From JBEKIK01 sp050013075 (lineage in GTDB: Bacteria; Planctomycetota; Planctomycetia; Pirellulales; Thermoguttaceae), in contig JBEKFZ010000001.1 in NCBI GenBank assembly GCA_050013075.1, forward strand, positions 62,001 through 126,000: DNA of 64,000 nt. The letters run 5' to 3'. Below, one piece after another: positions 7,174 through 15,692 of this stretch. Positions within the stretch are counted from its first letter, which is position 1; every line of letters starts with the position of its first letter. A program made the translations under genes and the position numbers. Under the pieces are notes generated by a model. That model was not told the origin of the DNA, did no database searches, and worked only from the letters and a program-made list of their open reading frames with translations.

Positions 7174-8158
7174 GTGAATTTATTGTTTGCAATGCTGATT
7201 GTACGATCCGATCGATTAAGGAAACATAGGGGATTCCCAGCGAAGTGCATAAAATCGGCAGATCGGAGTGTTGGGGATGCAAACCCGGCAAGGGATTGGC
7301 CTCGATAAAATTCGGCCGGCCTTGGGCGTCGCAGCGCAAATCGATCCGTCCGGCATCGCGGCAGCCCAAAATCCGCCAGACGTAAAGGGCGATCTGTTCG
7401 CAGCGGCGGACCTGGTCGTCGTTTTCCGGGCGGACTAATTTATAGTGCACCAAATCCTCGCATTCTTCCTTGTTGCGATATGAATAAACATCGGCTTCGG
7501 CATGGGGGTGAAGAATTACTTCGAGCGTGCCCAGGACTTCGGCCCGATCTCCCGTGCCCGCCATGCCCACGGTAAACTCCCGACCCGGTAAAAAGGTCTC
7601 CACCAGCACCGGCTGGTGGAATTGTTTTAATAGAACATCGCAGGCCTGCCATAGTTCTTGCCGGTTTGCGATTTTCGAGGCCGCCGAAATGCCCTTGCTG
7701 GTGCCCTCGGCGGCCGGTTTGACAAACAACGGCGGCGGCAGATCGACTTTGTCGACGTCTTCCAATCGCTCGACCAGGACAAAATCGGCGGTGGGCACGC
7801 CCGCCTGACGGACAATCGCCTTGGTCAAATGCTTGTGCAACGCGAGGGTCATCGTCAAGGGATCGGAAAATGTGTAAGGAATCTGGAATACATCGAGAAT
7901 CGCTGGCACCTGGGCCTCCCGGGCAGTGCCGTGCAATCCCTCGGCAATGTTAAAGACCAGATCCCAGCGGTCGCCCCGGGCCAGCCGGGCGATCAATTTC
8001 TTGGCGTTGCCGATGCGATCGGTTTGATGGCACAAACCCTGCAAGGCCGATTCGATGTTCTCGATCGTATCGGGCCGATCGAATTCGGCGGTCTCCTCGT
8101 CGGAATAACCCTCGGCCAAATAGTCCTGACGAAGATCGTAAGTCAGACCAATTTTCAT
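7151..8158 (-). CDS. D-Ala-D-Ala ligase-like ATP-grasp protein
   Basis: Counted from the ATG at 8158, this is a 335-residue protein (an upstream in-frame ATG at 8206 adds 16 residues that do not look like family sequence). Visible parts are an N-terminal domain with FNIAEGLHGTAREAQVPAILDVFQIPYTFSD, the ATP-grasp core (PPLFVKPAAEGTSKGI, VLVETFLPGREFTVGM) and the metal site DAGRIDLRCDAQGRPNFIEANPLPGLHP. It keeps the Asp/Glu/Asn ligand set, so it should be active. It forms an operon with a second ATP-grasp gene (23-bp overlap) and a GNAT gene. The substrates are unknown. Two ligases and an acetylase together would fit a small peptide or modified amino acid and not the wall precursor D-Ala-D-Ala alone. 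Confidence 0.86.
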   Translation of the reverse strand: MKIGLTYDLRQDYLAEGYSDEETAEFDRPDTIENIESALQGLCHQTDRIGNAKKLIARLARGDRWDLVFNIAEGLHGTAREAQVPAILDVFQIPYTFSDPLTMTLALHKHLTKAIVRQAGVPTADFVLVERLEDVDKVDLPPPLFVKPAAEGTSKGISAASKIANRQELWQACDVLLKQFHQPVLVETFLPGREFTVGMAGTGDRAEVLGTLEVILHPHAEADVYSYRNKEECEDLVHYKLVRPENDDQVRRCEQIALYVWRILGCRDAGRIDLRCDAQGRPNFIEANPLPGLHPQHSDLPILCTSLGIPYVSLIDRIVQSALQTINSHASCGPL

Positions 8159-8229
8159 GATATTTGTATAATTTCGTGTTGGCAGTTGGCAATCAACAGG
8201 TGCCATCTAAGCGGCTGTCCATGTATTAC

Positions 8230-8268
8230 TCCCCTCTCCCGCTTGCGGGAGAGGGGCCGGGGGTGAGG
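8230..8268. repeat. Dispersed repeat, cccctctcccgc/gcgggagagggg hairpin
   Basis: Perfect hairpin cccctctcccgc-tt-gcgggagagggg followed by ccgggggtgagggc. It is a member of the same family as 6655-6762 and lies upstream of the ATP-grasp operon. Confidence 0.75.
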
Positions 8269-8410
8269 GCAGGTTGCCTTCCAAACTCCAAAGTTATTCT
8301 TGGACAGCCGCTAAGCTAAAGCAGCAAACCTGGAAACCGACTATTGTACTCTCAGGGCGGATATAAAAAAACCCTGGAGTAGAGGCTCGGGGGTTATGGA
8401 TCAGGGGCCG

Positions 8411-8484
8411 GAGGTCAGGGTACAATTGGATAGTGCATCTGTCTTCCGGACCGAGAGTTAGGGGTTCAAGTCCCTCCGAGTGTT
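8411..8484 (+). pseudogene. Decayed tRNA-Arg-like sequence
   Basis: The stretch matches a tRNA-Arg over its D-arm (caattggatag with a fully paired 4-bp stem), anticodon arm (catctgtcttccgg) and T-arm (ggggttcaagtccctcc). The anticodon stem and the base of the T-stem are each mismatched, the anticodon loop carries an extra C relative to a TCG arginine tRNA, and the acceptor halves pair at no more than four of seven positions, two of them wobble. It is therefore unlikely to be functional. It directly precedes the glycyl-radical enzyme operon and could be the scar of an integration event. Confidence 0.5.
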
Positions 8485-8564
8485 CTCTCGTTAGGATGAA
8501 TGTTTCCGCATACTTACGAGCAGGTGATTTTGTTCCCCAATGACGAGATGTGCGGATGCAATCG

Positions 8565-8593
8565 TTGACAGAATTACTATAACCCGTTAGTAT
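8565..8593 (+). promoter_or_regulatory. Possible promoter giving a leaderless hypD-operon transcript
   Basis: TTGACA (8565-8570) with a 17-bp spacer leads to TAGTAT (8588-8593). The ATG at 8600 lies only 7 bp further on and no Shine-Dalgarno sequence is visible, so transcription would start at or near the start codon. The -10 match is weak. Confidence 0.3.
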
Positions 8594-8599
8594 TATGTT

Positions 8600-9604
8600 A
8601 TGGAAAGCGGTTTGATTTTCAATGCTCAGAGGTATTCGATACACGACGGCCCGGGCATCCGCACGACGGTGTTTCTGAAGGGTTGCCCGTTGCGGTGTGC
8701 GTGGTGCCACAATCCCGAAGGCATCTGCCCGGAGCGCGAATTGGTGGTCATCGAAAACCGCTGCTTGCAGTGCGGCGAGTGCCGGCGGGTTTGCCCCCAG
8801 ATGAAGACGTCGGGCAACGGCTCGGCGTCGGACCAGCAGGCCGATTGCATCCGTTGCGGCGAGTGCGTAAAGGTTTGTCCAACCGAAGCCAGGCAACTGG
8901 TCGGCCGGCGGATGAATGTCCGGGAGGTTCTGGCCGAGGTGCTTCTGGATCGCATTTTCTATGAGGAGTCGGGCGGTGGGGTGACCTTTTCCGGTGGGGA
9001 GCCTTTCATGCAGCCGCGTTTTCTTCGGAACCTGCTCATAGCCTGCCGGGCTGAGGGAATTCACACGGCCGTGGACACGTCGGGCTACGTGTCAAGGGAA
9101 GACCTGCTGGCGGCGGCGCCGCTTACGGACCTTTTCCTGTATGATCTGAAGGTAATGGACGACGACCGGCACCGGCAATGGACGGGCGTATCGAATGCCG
9201 TAATATTGGAGAATCTAATTGCCCTGGGCGGCGTTCACCGGAACATCTGGATTCGCATGCCGCTTGTACCCGGTTTTAACGACGATCCCGAGCAGGTGGA
9301 GGCCGTGGCCCGTTTCGCGGCCTCGGCGCCCGGGGTGTGCCAAGTGAACCTGCTACCTTATCACGCCACGGCGGCGCACAAGTGGACGAGCCTGGGCAGG
9401 AAGGAACGGTCCAGCGCACGCCAAGCGGCCGGATCTTGTGAAAAAATGGAGACAGTCGCATCGCTTGACGGCTATTTACCATGTAAATTAACGGATGATT
9501 CGGAACCGGCCCCCTTTTTTTCACAAGCACCCAGCACGCAAACAATCCAGCGCGCGAAGGAAAGATTCCAGGCCTTCGGACTGAACATTCACATCGGCGG
9601 TTAA
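8600..9604 (+). CDS. Glycyl-radical enzyme activating protein (radical SAM)
   Basis: This 334-residue activase of the PFL-AE family binds its SAM-linked 4Fe-4S cluster through Cys29, Cys33 and Cys36 (GCPLRCAWCHNPEG). It carries two extra ferredoxin-type clusters, Cys55/58/61/65 and Cys83/86/89/93, as in activases of non-PFL glycyl-radical enzymes. FSGGEPFMQP is the SAM-binding GGE motif. It would generate the glycyl radical on the enzyme encoded 4 bp downstream. Near the C-terminus about 38 residues (RSSARQAAGSCEKMETVASL onward) interrupt the expected run from HKWTSLGRK to APSTQTIQRAKERFQ. The DNA there is bounded by an inverted repeat, so an in-frame insertion is likely. Whether the protein stays active is open. 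Confidence 0.9.
   Translation: MESGLIFNAQRYSIHDGPGIRTTVFLKGCPLRCAWCHNPEGICPERELVVIENRCLQCGECRRVCPQMKTSGNGSASDQQADCIRCGECVKVCPTEARQLVGRRMNVREVLAEVLLDRIFYEESGGGVTFSGGEPFMQPRFLRNLLIACRAEGIHTAVDTSGYVSREDLLAAAPLTDLFLYDLKVMDDDRHRQWTGVSNAVILENLIALGGVHRNIWIRMPLVPGFNDDPEQVEAVARFAASAPGVCQVNLLPYHATAAHKWTSLGRKERSSARQAAGSCEKMETVASLDGYLPCKLTDDSEPAPFFSQAPSTQTIQRAKERFQAFGLNIHIGG
9435..9527. repeat. MITE-like insertion bounded by cttgtgaaaaaa inverted repeats
   Basis: cttgtgaaaaaa (9435-9446) is repeated inverted at 9516-9527, enclosing about 70 bp that include the palindrome ttaccatgtaa. It coincides with the aberrant segment near the C-terminus of the activase and keeps the reading frame. No other copy was seen in the window. 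Confidence 0.5.
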
Positions 9605-9608
9605 TGCC

Positions 9609-11990
9609 ATGAATGAAAGAACGGCCAGACTGCGGCGCGCGAGCCTAGACGCGGCGCCCTCAATTTCGCCGGAGCGCGCCTCGCTGATCACCGACTTTTA
9701 TCAGGCCAACGAGGGAAAATACTCCGTGCCGGTCATGCGAGTGCGGTCCTTCCACTACTTGTGCGAGCGTAAAACGATATACCTGGGCGAAGACGAGTTG
9801 ATCGTCGGCGAGCGCGGCCCTGCGCCCAAGGCCGTGCCCACCTATCCGGAACTGACCTGCCACAGCCTCGAAGACCTGCGAATCCTGGACTCGCGGCCGA
9901 AGACGAGCTATGCCGTTTCCGAGGACTGCATCCAAGTATACAAAGAGAAGATCATTCCCTACTGGCACAACCGCAGCATGCGCGACAAGCTCTTTGCGGC
10001 CATGTCCGAGGAGTGGCTTGCCGCGTACAAGGCGGGCGTCTTTACCGAGTTCATGGAGCAGCGAGCCCCGGGACATACCGTTCTGGACGGCAAAATCTAC
10101 GCCAAGGGGATGTTGGATTTCAAGCACCAGATCGCCGAGGCGATCGCGGCACTGGATTTCCTGAGCGATACGGAGGCTCATGCCAAGTTGGAGCAGCTCA
10201 GTGCGATGGACATCGCCTGCGACGCGGCGATACTTTTCGCTGCCCGCCATGCAAAGCTGGCCGCGGAAATGGCCGCCATCGAGCCCGATCCGGTCCGTAA
10301 AGCGGAACTGGAGAAGATTGCCGACGCCTGCACGCACGTGCCGGCATACGCGCCGCGGGACTTTCACGAGGCGTTGCAATACTACTGGTTCTGCCATCTG
10401 GCGGTGATCACCGAACTGAACGGCTGGGATTCATTCAATCCCGGCCACCTCGATCAGCACTTACTGCCGTTCTACCGCAAGGGCCTTGCCAACGGCACGC
10501 TCAGCTACGATAAGGCGCGGGAACTGCTGGAGGCGTTTTTTGTCAAGTTCAACAACCACCCCGCGCCGCCGAAGGTCGGAGTGACGGCCGCCGAAAGCGG
10601 CACGTACACCGATTTTGCCAACATCAATATCGGCGGTTTGTTGATCGACGGTGGCGACGGATCGAACGAGGTTTCCCACCTGCTTTTGGACATCGTCGAC
10701 GAGATGCACATGCTCCAGCCCGGCAGCAACCTGCAGTTATCGCGGAAAACGCCGGACGCCCTGTTGAAGCACGCCCTGCGGGTGATTTCCAAGGGATATG
10801 GATTCCCCTCGATCTTCAATACCGACACGGTGATTGAACAACAGCTTCGCCAGGGAAAATCGCTCTCCGACGCCCGGGCCGGCGGTTGCAGCGGATGCGT
10901 GGAGACCGGGGCCTTCGGCAAGGAGGCTTACATACTCACCGGCTATTTCAATCTGGTGAAGATTCTGGAGTTGACGCTCCACGACGGAATCGATCCCCGC
11001 GCCGGCCAGCGGCTCGGCCTGCGCACCGGGGCCGCGGACGAGTTCGGATCGTTCGACGCGCTGTTGGAAGCCTTCCGCCGGCAAATGCGGCATTTCCTGG
11101 ATATCAAGCTCCGCGGCAACCAGATTATCGAGCAGATGTACGCCGCGTGGATGCCTGCCCCTTTCCTCTCGGTTATTACCGACGATTGCATCCGCAAGGG
11201 GAAGGATTACAATGCCGGCGGCGCACGCTACAACAACAGCTACGTGCAGTTCGTGGGCATCGGCAGTCTTACCGATAGTCTTTCCGCGCTGAAACAGGTG
11301 GTTTTCGACGACAAGGCCATGTCCTTAAGCGAGTTGGTCCGGGCGCTGGACGCGGATTTCGAGGGCCATGAAATTCTTCGACAACGATTGCTCAACCGCA
11401 CGCACAAGTACGGCAACGACGACGACTACGCCGACGGGATTATGGTCCGGGCGTTCCAGATGCTTTTCGAGGAGTTGGACGGCCGGCCGAATAGCAAGGG
11501 CGGTTGTTACCGCGTGGAAATGCTGCCTACGACCAGCCACGTGTATTTCGGTTCGGTCACCGGGGCCATGCCCGACGGGCGCAAGGCGGGCTTGCCGCTA
11601 TCCGAAGGGATATCGCCGGTCCAAGGCGCGGATCGCCACGGTCCCACGGCGGTGCTGAAATCGGCCGGCAAGATGGACCACGTCAAAACGGGCGGCACGC
11701 TGTTGAACATGAAGTTCACGCCTGCTCTCGTAAATGACGAAAATGGCATCGACAAGCTGGCGTGCCTGGTCCGCGCCTACTTCAAGCTCGGCGGTCACCA
11801 CGTGCAGTTCAACGTGGTGTGCAAGGAAACCCTGCGCCAAGCCCAGGCGGCCCCGCAGCAACACCGCGACCTGATCGTGCGCGTGGCGGGCTACAGCGAC
11901 TATTTCTGCGACCTGTCCCGCGAACTCCAGGAGGAGATCATCACCCGCACCGAACACGGCGTACTGGAAACAAGCCAACAGGGAGAATGA
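9609..11990 (+). CDS. hypD: Glycyl-radical dehydratase, HypD-like (trans-4-hydroxy-L-proline dehydratase)
   Basis: This 793-residue glycyl-radical enzyme has thiyl Cys430 and catalytic Glu432 in SGCVETGAFGKEAY and radical Gly761 in RVAGYSDYF. Residues known from Clostridioides difficile HypD (His160, Asp278, Phe340, Cys434, Glu436, Thr645, Gly765, numbering recalled) all reappear at a constant offset of four: His156, Asp274, Phe336, Cys430, Glu432, Thr641 and Gly761. That argues for dehydration of trans-4-hydroxy-L-proline to pyrroline-5-carboxylate and against pyruvate formate-lyase. It is an oxygen-sensitive cytoplasmic enzyme. The activase gene ends 4 bp upstream and a phosphofructokinase gene overlaps downstream by 4 bp. 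The proC reductase often found beside hypD is absent here. Confidence 0.72.
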   Translation: MNERTARLRRASLDAAPSISPERASLITDFYQANEGKYSVPVMRVRSFHYLCERKTIYLGEDELIVGERGPAPKAVPTYPELTCHSLEDLRILDSRPKTSYAVSEDCIQVYKEKIIPYWHNRSMRDKLFAAMSEEWLAAYKAGVFTEFMEQRAPGHTVLDGKIYAKGMLDFKHQIAEAIAALDFLSDTEAHAKLEQLSAMDIACDAAILFAARHAKLAAEMAAIEPDPVRKAELEKIADACTHVPAYAPRDFHEALQYYWFCHLAVITELNGWDSFNPGHLDQHLLPFYRKGLANGTLSYDKARELLEAFFVKFNNHPAPPKVGVTAAESGTYTDFANINIGGLLIDGGDGSNEVSHLLLDIVDEMHMLQPGSNLQLSRKTPDALLKHALRVISKGYGFPSIFNTDTVIEQQLRQGKSLSDARAGGCSGCVETGAFGKEAYILTGYFNLVKILELTLHDGIDPRAGQRLGLRTGAADEFGSFDALLEAFRRQMRHFLDIKLRGNQIIEQMYAAWMPAPFLSVITDDCIRKGKDYNAGGARYNNSYVQFVGIGSLTDSLSALKQVVFDDKAMSLSELVRALDADFEGHEILRQRLLNRTHKYGNDDDYADGIMVRAFQMLFEELDGRPNSKGGCYRVEMLPTTSHVYFGSVTGAMPDGRKAGLPLSEGISPVQGADRHGPTAVLKSAGKMDHVKTGGTLLNMKFTPALVNDENGIDKLACLVRAYFKLGGHHVQFNVVCKETLRQAQAAPQQHRDLIVRVAGYSDYFCDLSRELQEEIITRTEHGVLETSQQGE

Positions 11991-13123
11991 ATCGCGGAAA
12001 TATGTTCAAGCATATTGGAATTCTAACCAGCGGGGGCGATTGTCCGGGACTGAATGCCGCCATACGCGGAGTGGGCAAAGCCGCGCGCGATCCATTCAAA
12101 ATGGAGTTGATCGGGTTCCGCGACGGGTTTCGCGGACTGGTTCACGACCGCACCATGCCCTTGGAACCCGCCATGCTCTCCGGCATCCTCACCAATGGCG
12201 GAACGATCCTGGGCACCAGCCGCGACAAGCCGCACCAGATGCCCATCGGCGGCGAAATCCGTGACATGACCGGCTCGATCGTCGAGACCTATAAGCGTCA
12301 CCATCTCGACGCGCTGATATGCATCGGCGGCGGAGGCACGCAGAAAAACGCCCTGCGTCTGAAAGAGGCGGGCCTGAACGTGGTCACGCTGCCCAAGACC
12401 ATCGACAACGACATCATGGGCACCGACGTCTCCATCGGCTTCGATACGGCGGTGGGCATCGCCACCGAGGCCGTCGACCGGCTCCATTCCACGGCCACCA
12501 GCCACAACCGCATCATCGTGGTCGAGGTCATGGGCCACCGGGCCGGATGGCTGGCCCTGTGCGCGGGCGTCGCCGGCGGGGCGGACGTCATTCTTATCCC
12601 GGAGATCCCTTACGATCTCAGCCGTGTGGCCGATTCCATCCGCGATCGGGCCAGGGCCGGAAAACACTTCAGCATCGTAGTCGTGGCCGAGGGCGCGATG
12701 TCCGTGGAAGACGTCGGACTGGTCCAAAAAATGCTCGCGGAAAAGAACGCGGCAAAATCAAAAACGGATAAGAAAAAGGCCTCCGAACAACTCAAGGAGC
12801 TGCACCAACGCCATCTGGAACACACCTTGCGCCTGACCGAACGGCTCGAAAGCCTGACCGGGCAGGAATCGCGATTGACGATCCTCGGCCACCTTCAGCG
12901 CGGCGGCACTCCGTCGGCGGCCGATCGGCTGCTGGCCACGCGATTGGGAACGCATTGCGCCGAATTATTGAGCCAGGGCGTGACGGGCGTGATGATCGCC
13001 GCCCGAGGCGATAGTTTCGCACCAGTGCCGCTGGAAGAGGTGGCCGGAAAAAAGAATCTCGTCCCGCCGGATCATCCCTTGCTCCAATCCGCCCGGCTAG
13101 TCGGGACGAATTTCGGGATGTAA
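11987..13123 (+). CDS. 6-phosphofructokinase family protein with altered GGDG motif
   Basis: The ATG overlaps the hypD stop (ATGA) with GGGAG just upstream, giving 378 residues. The fold is that of phosphofructokinase: GGDCPGLNAAIRG phosphate loop, PKTIDND catalytic loop (base Asp), and MGHRAGWLAL and LGHLQRGGTPSA for substrate binding. The position equivalent to Gly124 of E. coli PfkA is Lys (PKTIDND), as in PPi-type and actinobacterial enzymes. The nucleotide loop GGDGS is GGGGT, so the Mg-binding Asp103 appears to be replaced by Gly. Donor specificity (ATP or PPi) is therefore uncertain. A Lys-rich insert lies around residues 245-265. It is probably the third gene of the hypD operon, linking fermentation to glycolysis. 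Confidence 0.8.
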   Translation: MNRGNMFKHIGILTSGGDCPGLNAAIRGVGKAARDPFKMELIGFRDGFRGLVHDRTMPLEPAMLSGILTNGGTILGTSRDKPHQMPIGGEIRDMTGSIVETYKRHHLDALICIGGGGTQKNALRLKEAGLNVVTLPKTIDNDIMGTDVSIGFDTAVGIATEAVDRLHSTATSHNRIIVVEVMGHRAGWLALCAGVAGGADVILIPEIPYDLSRVADSIRDRARAGKHFSIVVVAEGAMSVEDVGLVQKMLAEKNAAKSKTDKKKASEQLKELHQRHLEHTLRLTERLESLTGQESRLTILGHLQRGGTPSAADRLLATRLGTHCAELLSQGVTGVMIAARGDSFAPVPLEEVAGKKNLVPPDHPLLQSARLVGTNFGM

Positions 13124-13151
13124 ATGGTAGGTCAGGCACGGGGTGCATTAT

Positions 13152-15614
13152 CTACTTGGCTGACAGACTGGCACGGTAAGAATTCAACCACTTTTCAATT
13201 TTCTCGGCGAGTTCTGTCTGTCCTTGAGATCTGGCAAGTTCCAACGCCTTCTCGGCCATGGCGATAGCCTCGGAGGATTCGTGCATCCTAGCATAGGTTG
13301 TCGCCAAATTGAAATAAACCTCAGTAAAGTCGTTTTTCAACTGGATAGCCCGCTGGTAATGTTCAACAGCTTCCCGAAGACTACCTAACTGGACCAATGC
13401 GGTACCCAGATTGGCGTGGGCATCAGTATAATCGGGACGAAGCTTCAGGGCCTGCCGGTAATGTTCGATAGCCTCAATCAGGCGGCCTGTTTGGAACAAT
13501 ACATTCCCTAGATTGTAATGGGCCTCGGGGTAATCCGATTTTAGCCGCAGAGCTTGCTGGAAATATTCAACTGCCTCCTTTGGCCGACCTGCCATGGACA
13601 AAGCTATGGCCAGGTTGTTGCAGGCCTCAAAATAATCAGGCTTGATTTGCAAGGCTTTCTTGTAATGTTCGATGGCCTGTTGATATTGGACCGTATCTTT
13701 TAATGCATTACCCAAACTGTAATGAACATCAGGGGAGTCAGGCTTTAACCGCAAAGCCTGCTCGTAGTGTTCGATTGCCTCGGGCAGCCGGCCTGCGCTG
13801 GCCAAGGTGAGACCCAGGTTGAGGTGAGCCTCGCAGAAGTCGGGATTAATCGCCAATGCCTGTTCGAAATATTTAATCGCCTGTTGAGATTGGCCCAATC
13901 CTTGAAAAGCATTACCTAAGTTGAAGTAGATTCCCGGGTTATTGGGTCGCAATAGCTGGGCTTGCTCGTAATGTTCAATCGCCTCCCGCAGTCGGCCGGA
14001 GCCTGACAACATGATGCCCAGATTATGGTGTGCCTCGACATAGTCGGGATTCAGTCGCAGGGCCTGTTCGTAATGTTCTATAGCCTCCTGAGGCCGTCCT
14101 GTTTGAGTCAGCGCGCAAGCCAAGTTGTAGTGTACCAGCCAACAAGCCGGATTTTTTTCCAGTGTCGCCCGGTACAGCGCAAACTCATCACTGAAGTGCG
14201 CGCTTTGCCGCCACGTCAGAAAGGCGAGCGTTCCCACCGCCACGATAACGACAAACATCGCCGCCCACGCCGCTGCTCCGCTCCACAGTCGATGCCATGC
14301 TGCAACGCCCGCGGATGCCAGTGCAATCACCCCGATAATGGCGATGTGCTGATAGCGGTCGGCCACCAGCGAGTATTTCATGAAACCCACGTCCGTGAAG
14401 CCCATCACAGGCACAAGTGCTACGCAGAAAAACCCCCAGGCAAACAAAAATGGCCGACTCCAACTTTTTCTATATAGCCAAAGTACGGCAGTTACGGTCA
14501 ATGCCGCTAAAAGCGGCAAGCACCACAATAGATTGCCGCCATCGATGTGCCACTGTGGATAGATAAAGACCAGGTCAATCGGCAAAAGCGCTTTATAAAG
14601 GTAAAACCACGCCGCGCCACCGGCGCCCAGCAGACGTTCGCCAAAGCAGGTGGTCCGGATCACAACTTCCGCTCCATGCGTTTGGAACCACAAGTTCACT
14701 CCTATCAGCACCGTGGCAACCAGGAAAAAGGGTGCGATTCGCAATAAATCCCGGCGCATGAATGGGCTAGAAGGGGACAGTCCCATTTTCGCCGACCATG
14801 CTTGCATGGTGCCCGCGAAAATTGGGACAGTCCCCATGGGGCGCAGCCACCAGATGATTCCTAAAAGCAGCAGCGGCAACATGGCCACCGATCCCTTGCT
14901 GAGCATAGCCAACAGGAACGCCGCTAGGCTCAGCCAATAGAAGAGTGGACAGTGGACAGTGGACAGTGGACAGTAGCGAGTGGCGTGTGGCGAGGAGAGA
15001 GTGGCGAGTGGAGAGTGATTTTTTTCTCGTTCCCACGGTCCTCCGTGGGAACGCGCTGGCGCCATGCCCACGCTTGTCGTGGGCATGTCGGCCTTTAAAT
15101 ACCACAGAATAGACAGCAGGAAGAACAACATCGCCATCATGTTTTTCCGCGAGGCGATCCAGGCCACCGACTCCACGTTTACCGGATGCACGGCGAAAAT
15201 CATGGCCGCCAAGAATGCCCCGGGAATGGACAATTTCCGCAAAATCAACCAAATCAGCAGCGCCTCGGCGATGTGCAATATCAGGTTGGTAACGTGGTAC
15301 CCCGTCGAGTTCATATCCCAAAGCCTCCACTCGATCCAGAATGTATTATTGGTCACCGGCCAGTAGTCTGGCGCGTCTATGGTGCACCAGAATCGGTATG
15401 GGCCGTCGGAGGCTTTGATGAGCTTGTTTTCTGTCAGAAGCACGTCGTCGTCCAGAACAAAGCCACCGCTTATGGAGGGCAGATAAGCGATGAATGTAGC
15501 GATGATGATTAGCGCTACTCCTGCCAGCACAAGGTGGTGTGGCGCCAATGTGAAAAACAGTTCCTGACTTGATTGAGGAGCAGACTGATTAGCGGATTTT
15601 CTTCGTTTGGACAT
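13152..15614 (-). CDS. Polytopic membrane protein with C-terminal TPR array (TMTC/GT-39-like)
   Basis: This 820-residue protein has an N-terminal membrane half with about ten hydrophobic segments and the early motif FVLDDDVLLTEN plus WPVTNNTFW. That is typical of the TMTC or protein O-mannosyl-transferase-like membrane proteins of planctomycetes. The C-terminal half, from about residue 490, holds eight to nine TPR units (for example NLGIMLSGSGRLREAIEHYEQ). Two segments in the membrane half look foreign: around residues 261-281 (MGTVPIFAGTMQAWSAKMGL) and residues about 186-224 (ARSHGG to CPLSTVHCPLF). They correspond to dispersed DNA repeats read in frame. A role in surface glycosylation or assembly is inferred. 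It is convergent with the hypD operon, 28 bp apart. Confidence 0.75.
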   Translation of the reverse strand: MSKRRKSANQSAPQSSQELFFTLAPHHLVLAGVALIIIATFIAYLPSISGGFVLDDDVLLTENKLIKASDGPYRFWCTIDAPDYWPVTNNTFWIEWRLWDMNSTGYHVTNLILHIAEALLIWLILRKLSIPGAFLAAMIFAVHPVNVESVAWIASRKNMMAMLFFLLSILWYLKADMPTTSVGMAPARSHGGPWEREKNHSPLATLSSPHATRYCPLSTVHCPLFYWLSLAAFLLAMLSKGSVAMLPLLLLGIIWWLRPMGTVPIFAGTMQAWSAKMGLSPSSPFMRRDLLRIAPFFLVATVLIGVNLWFQTHGAEVVIRTTCFGERLLGAGGAAWFYLYKALLPIDLVFIYPQWHIDGGNLLWCLPLLAALTVTAVLWLYRKSWSRPFLFAWGFFCVALVPVMGFTDVGFMKYSLVADRYQHIAIIGVIALASAGVAAWHRLWSGAAAWAAMFVVIVAVGTLAFLTWRQSAHFSDEFALYRATLEKNPACWLVHYNLACALTQTGRPQEAIEHYEQALRLNPDYVEAHHNLGIMLSGSGRLREAIEHYEQAQLLRPNNPGIYFNLGNAFQGLGQSQQAIKYFEQALAINPDFCEAHLNLGLTLASAGRLPEAIEHYEQALRLKPDSPDVHYSLGNALKDTVQYQQAIEHYKKALQIKPDYFEACNNLAIALSMAGRPKEAVEYFQQALRLKSDYPEAHYNLGNVLFQTGRLIEAIEHYRQALKLRPDYTDAHANLGTALVQLGSLREAVEHYQRAIQLKNDFTEVYFNLATTYARMHESSEAIAMAEKALELARSQGQTELAEKIEKWLNSYRASLSAK
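14773..14835. repeat. Imperfect 63-bp palindrome inside the TPR membrane gene
   Basis: ggggacagtccca-ttttcgc on the left is mirrored by gcgaaaa-ttgggacagtcccc on the right, with accatg/catggt at the centre. It encodes about 21 extra residues in a membrane-domain loop without breaking the frame. Confidence 0.7.
14944..15018. repeat. Tandem agtggacagtggac repeat inside a gene
   Basis: Four consecutive gtggacagtg-type units followed by degenerate gagtggcgtg units lie within the TPR gene and are translated in frame. The same words occur in spacers at 32096, 35255, 36590, 52040, 54220 and in the gene at 59510. Confidence 0.7.
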
Positions 15615-15692
15615 TAGTTGAGCCTATTCCCACTTAGGAATGGGGTTGGGTCTCATTTCTTATCATTTCTTTTACTAACTAATCCCCGATTT

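Noticed and set aside
8411..8484. Functional tRNA-Arg
   Set aside because: Acceptor stem does not pair and the anticodon arm has a mismatch and an extra base, so it is called a remnant.
8294..9064. Minus-strand 256-residue frame over the activase gene
   Set aside because: It is antisense to a gene with clear radical-SAM motifs and has no recognisable domain.
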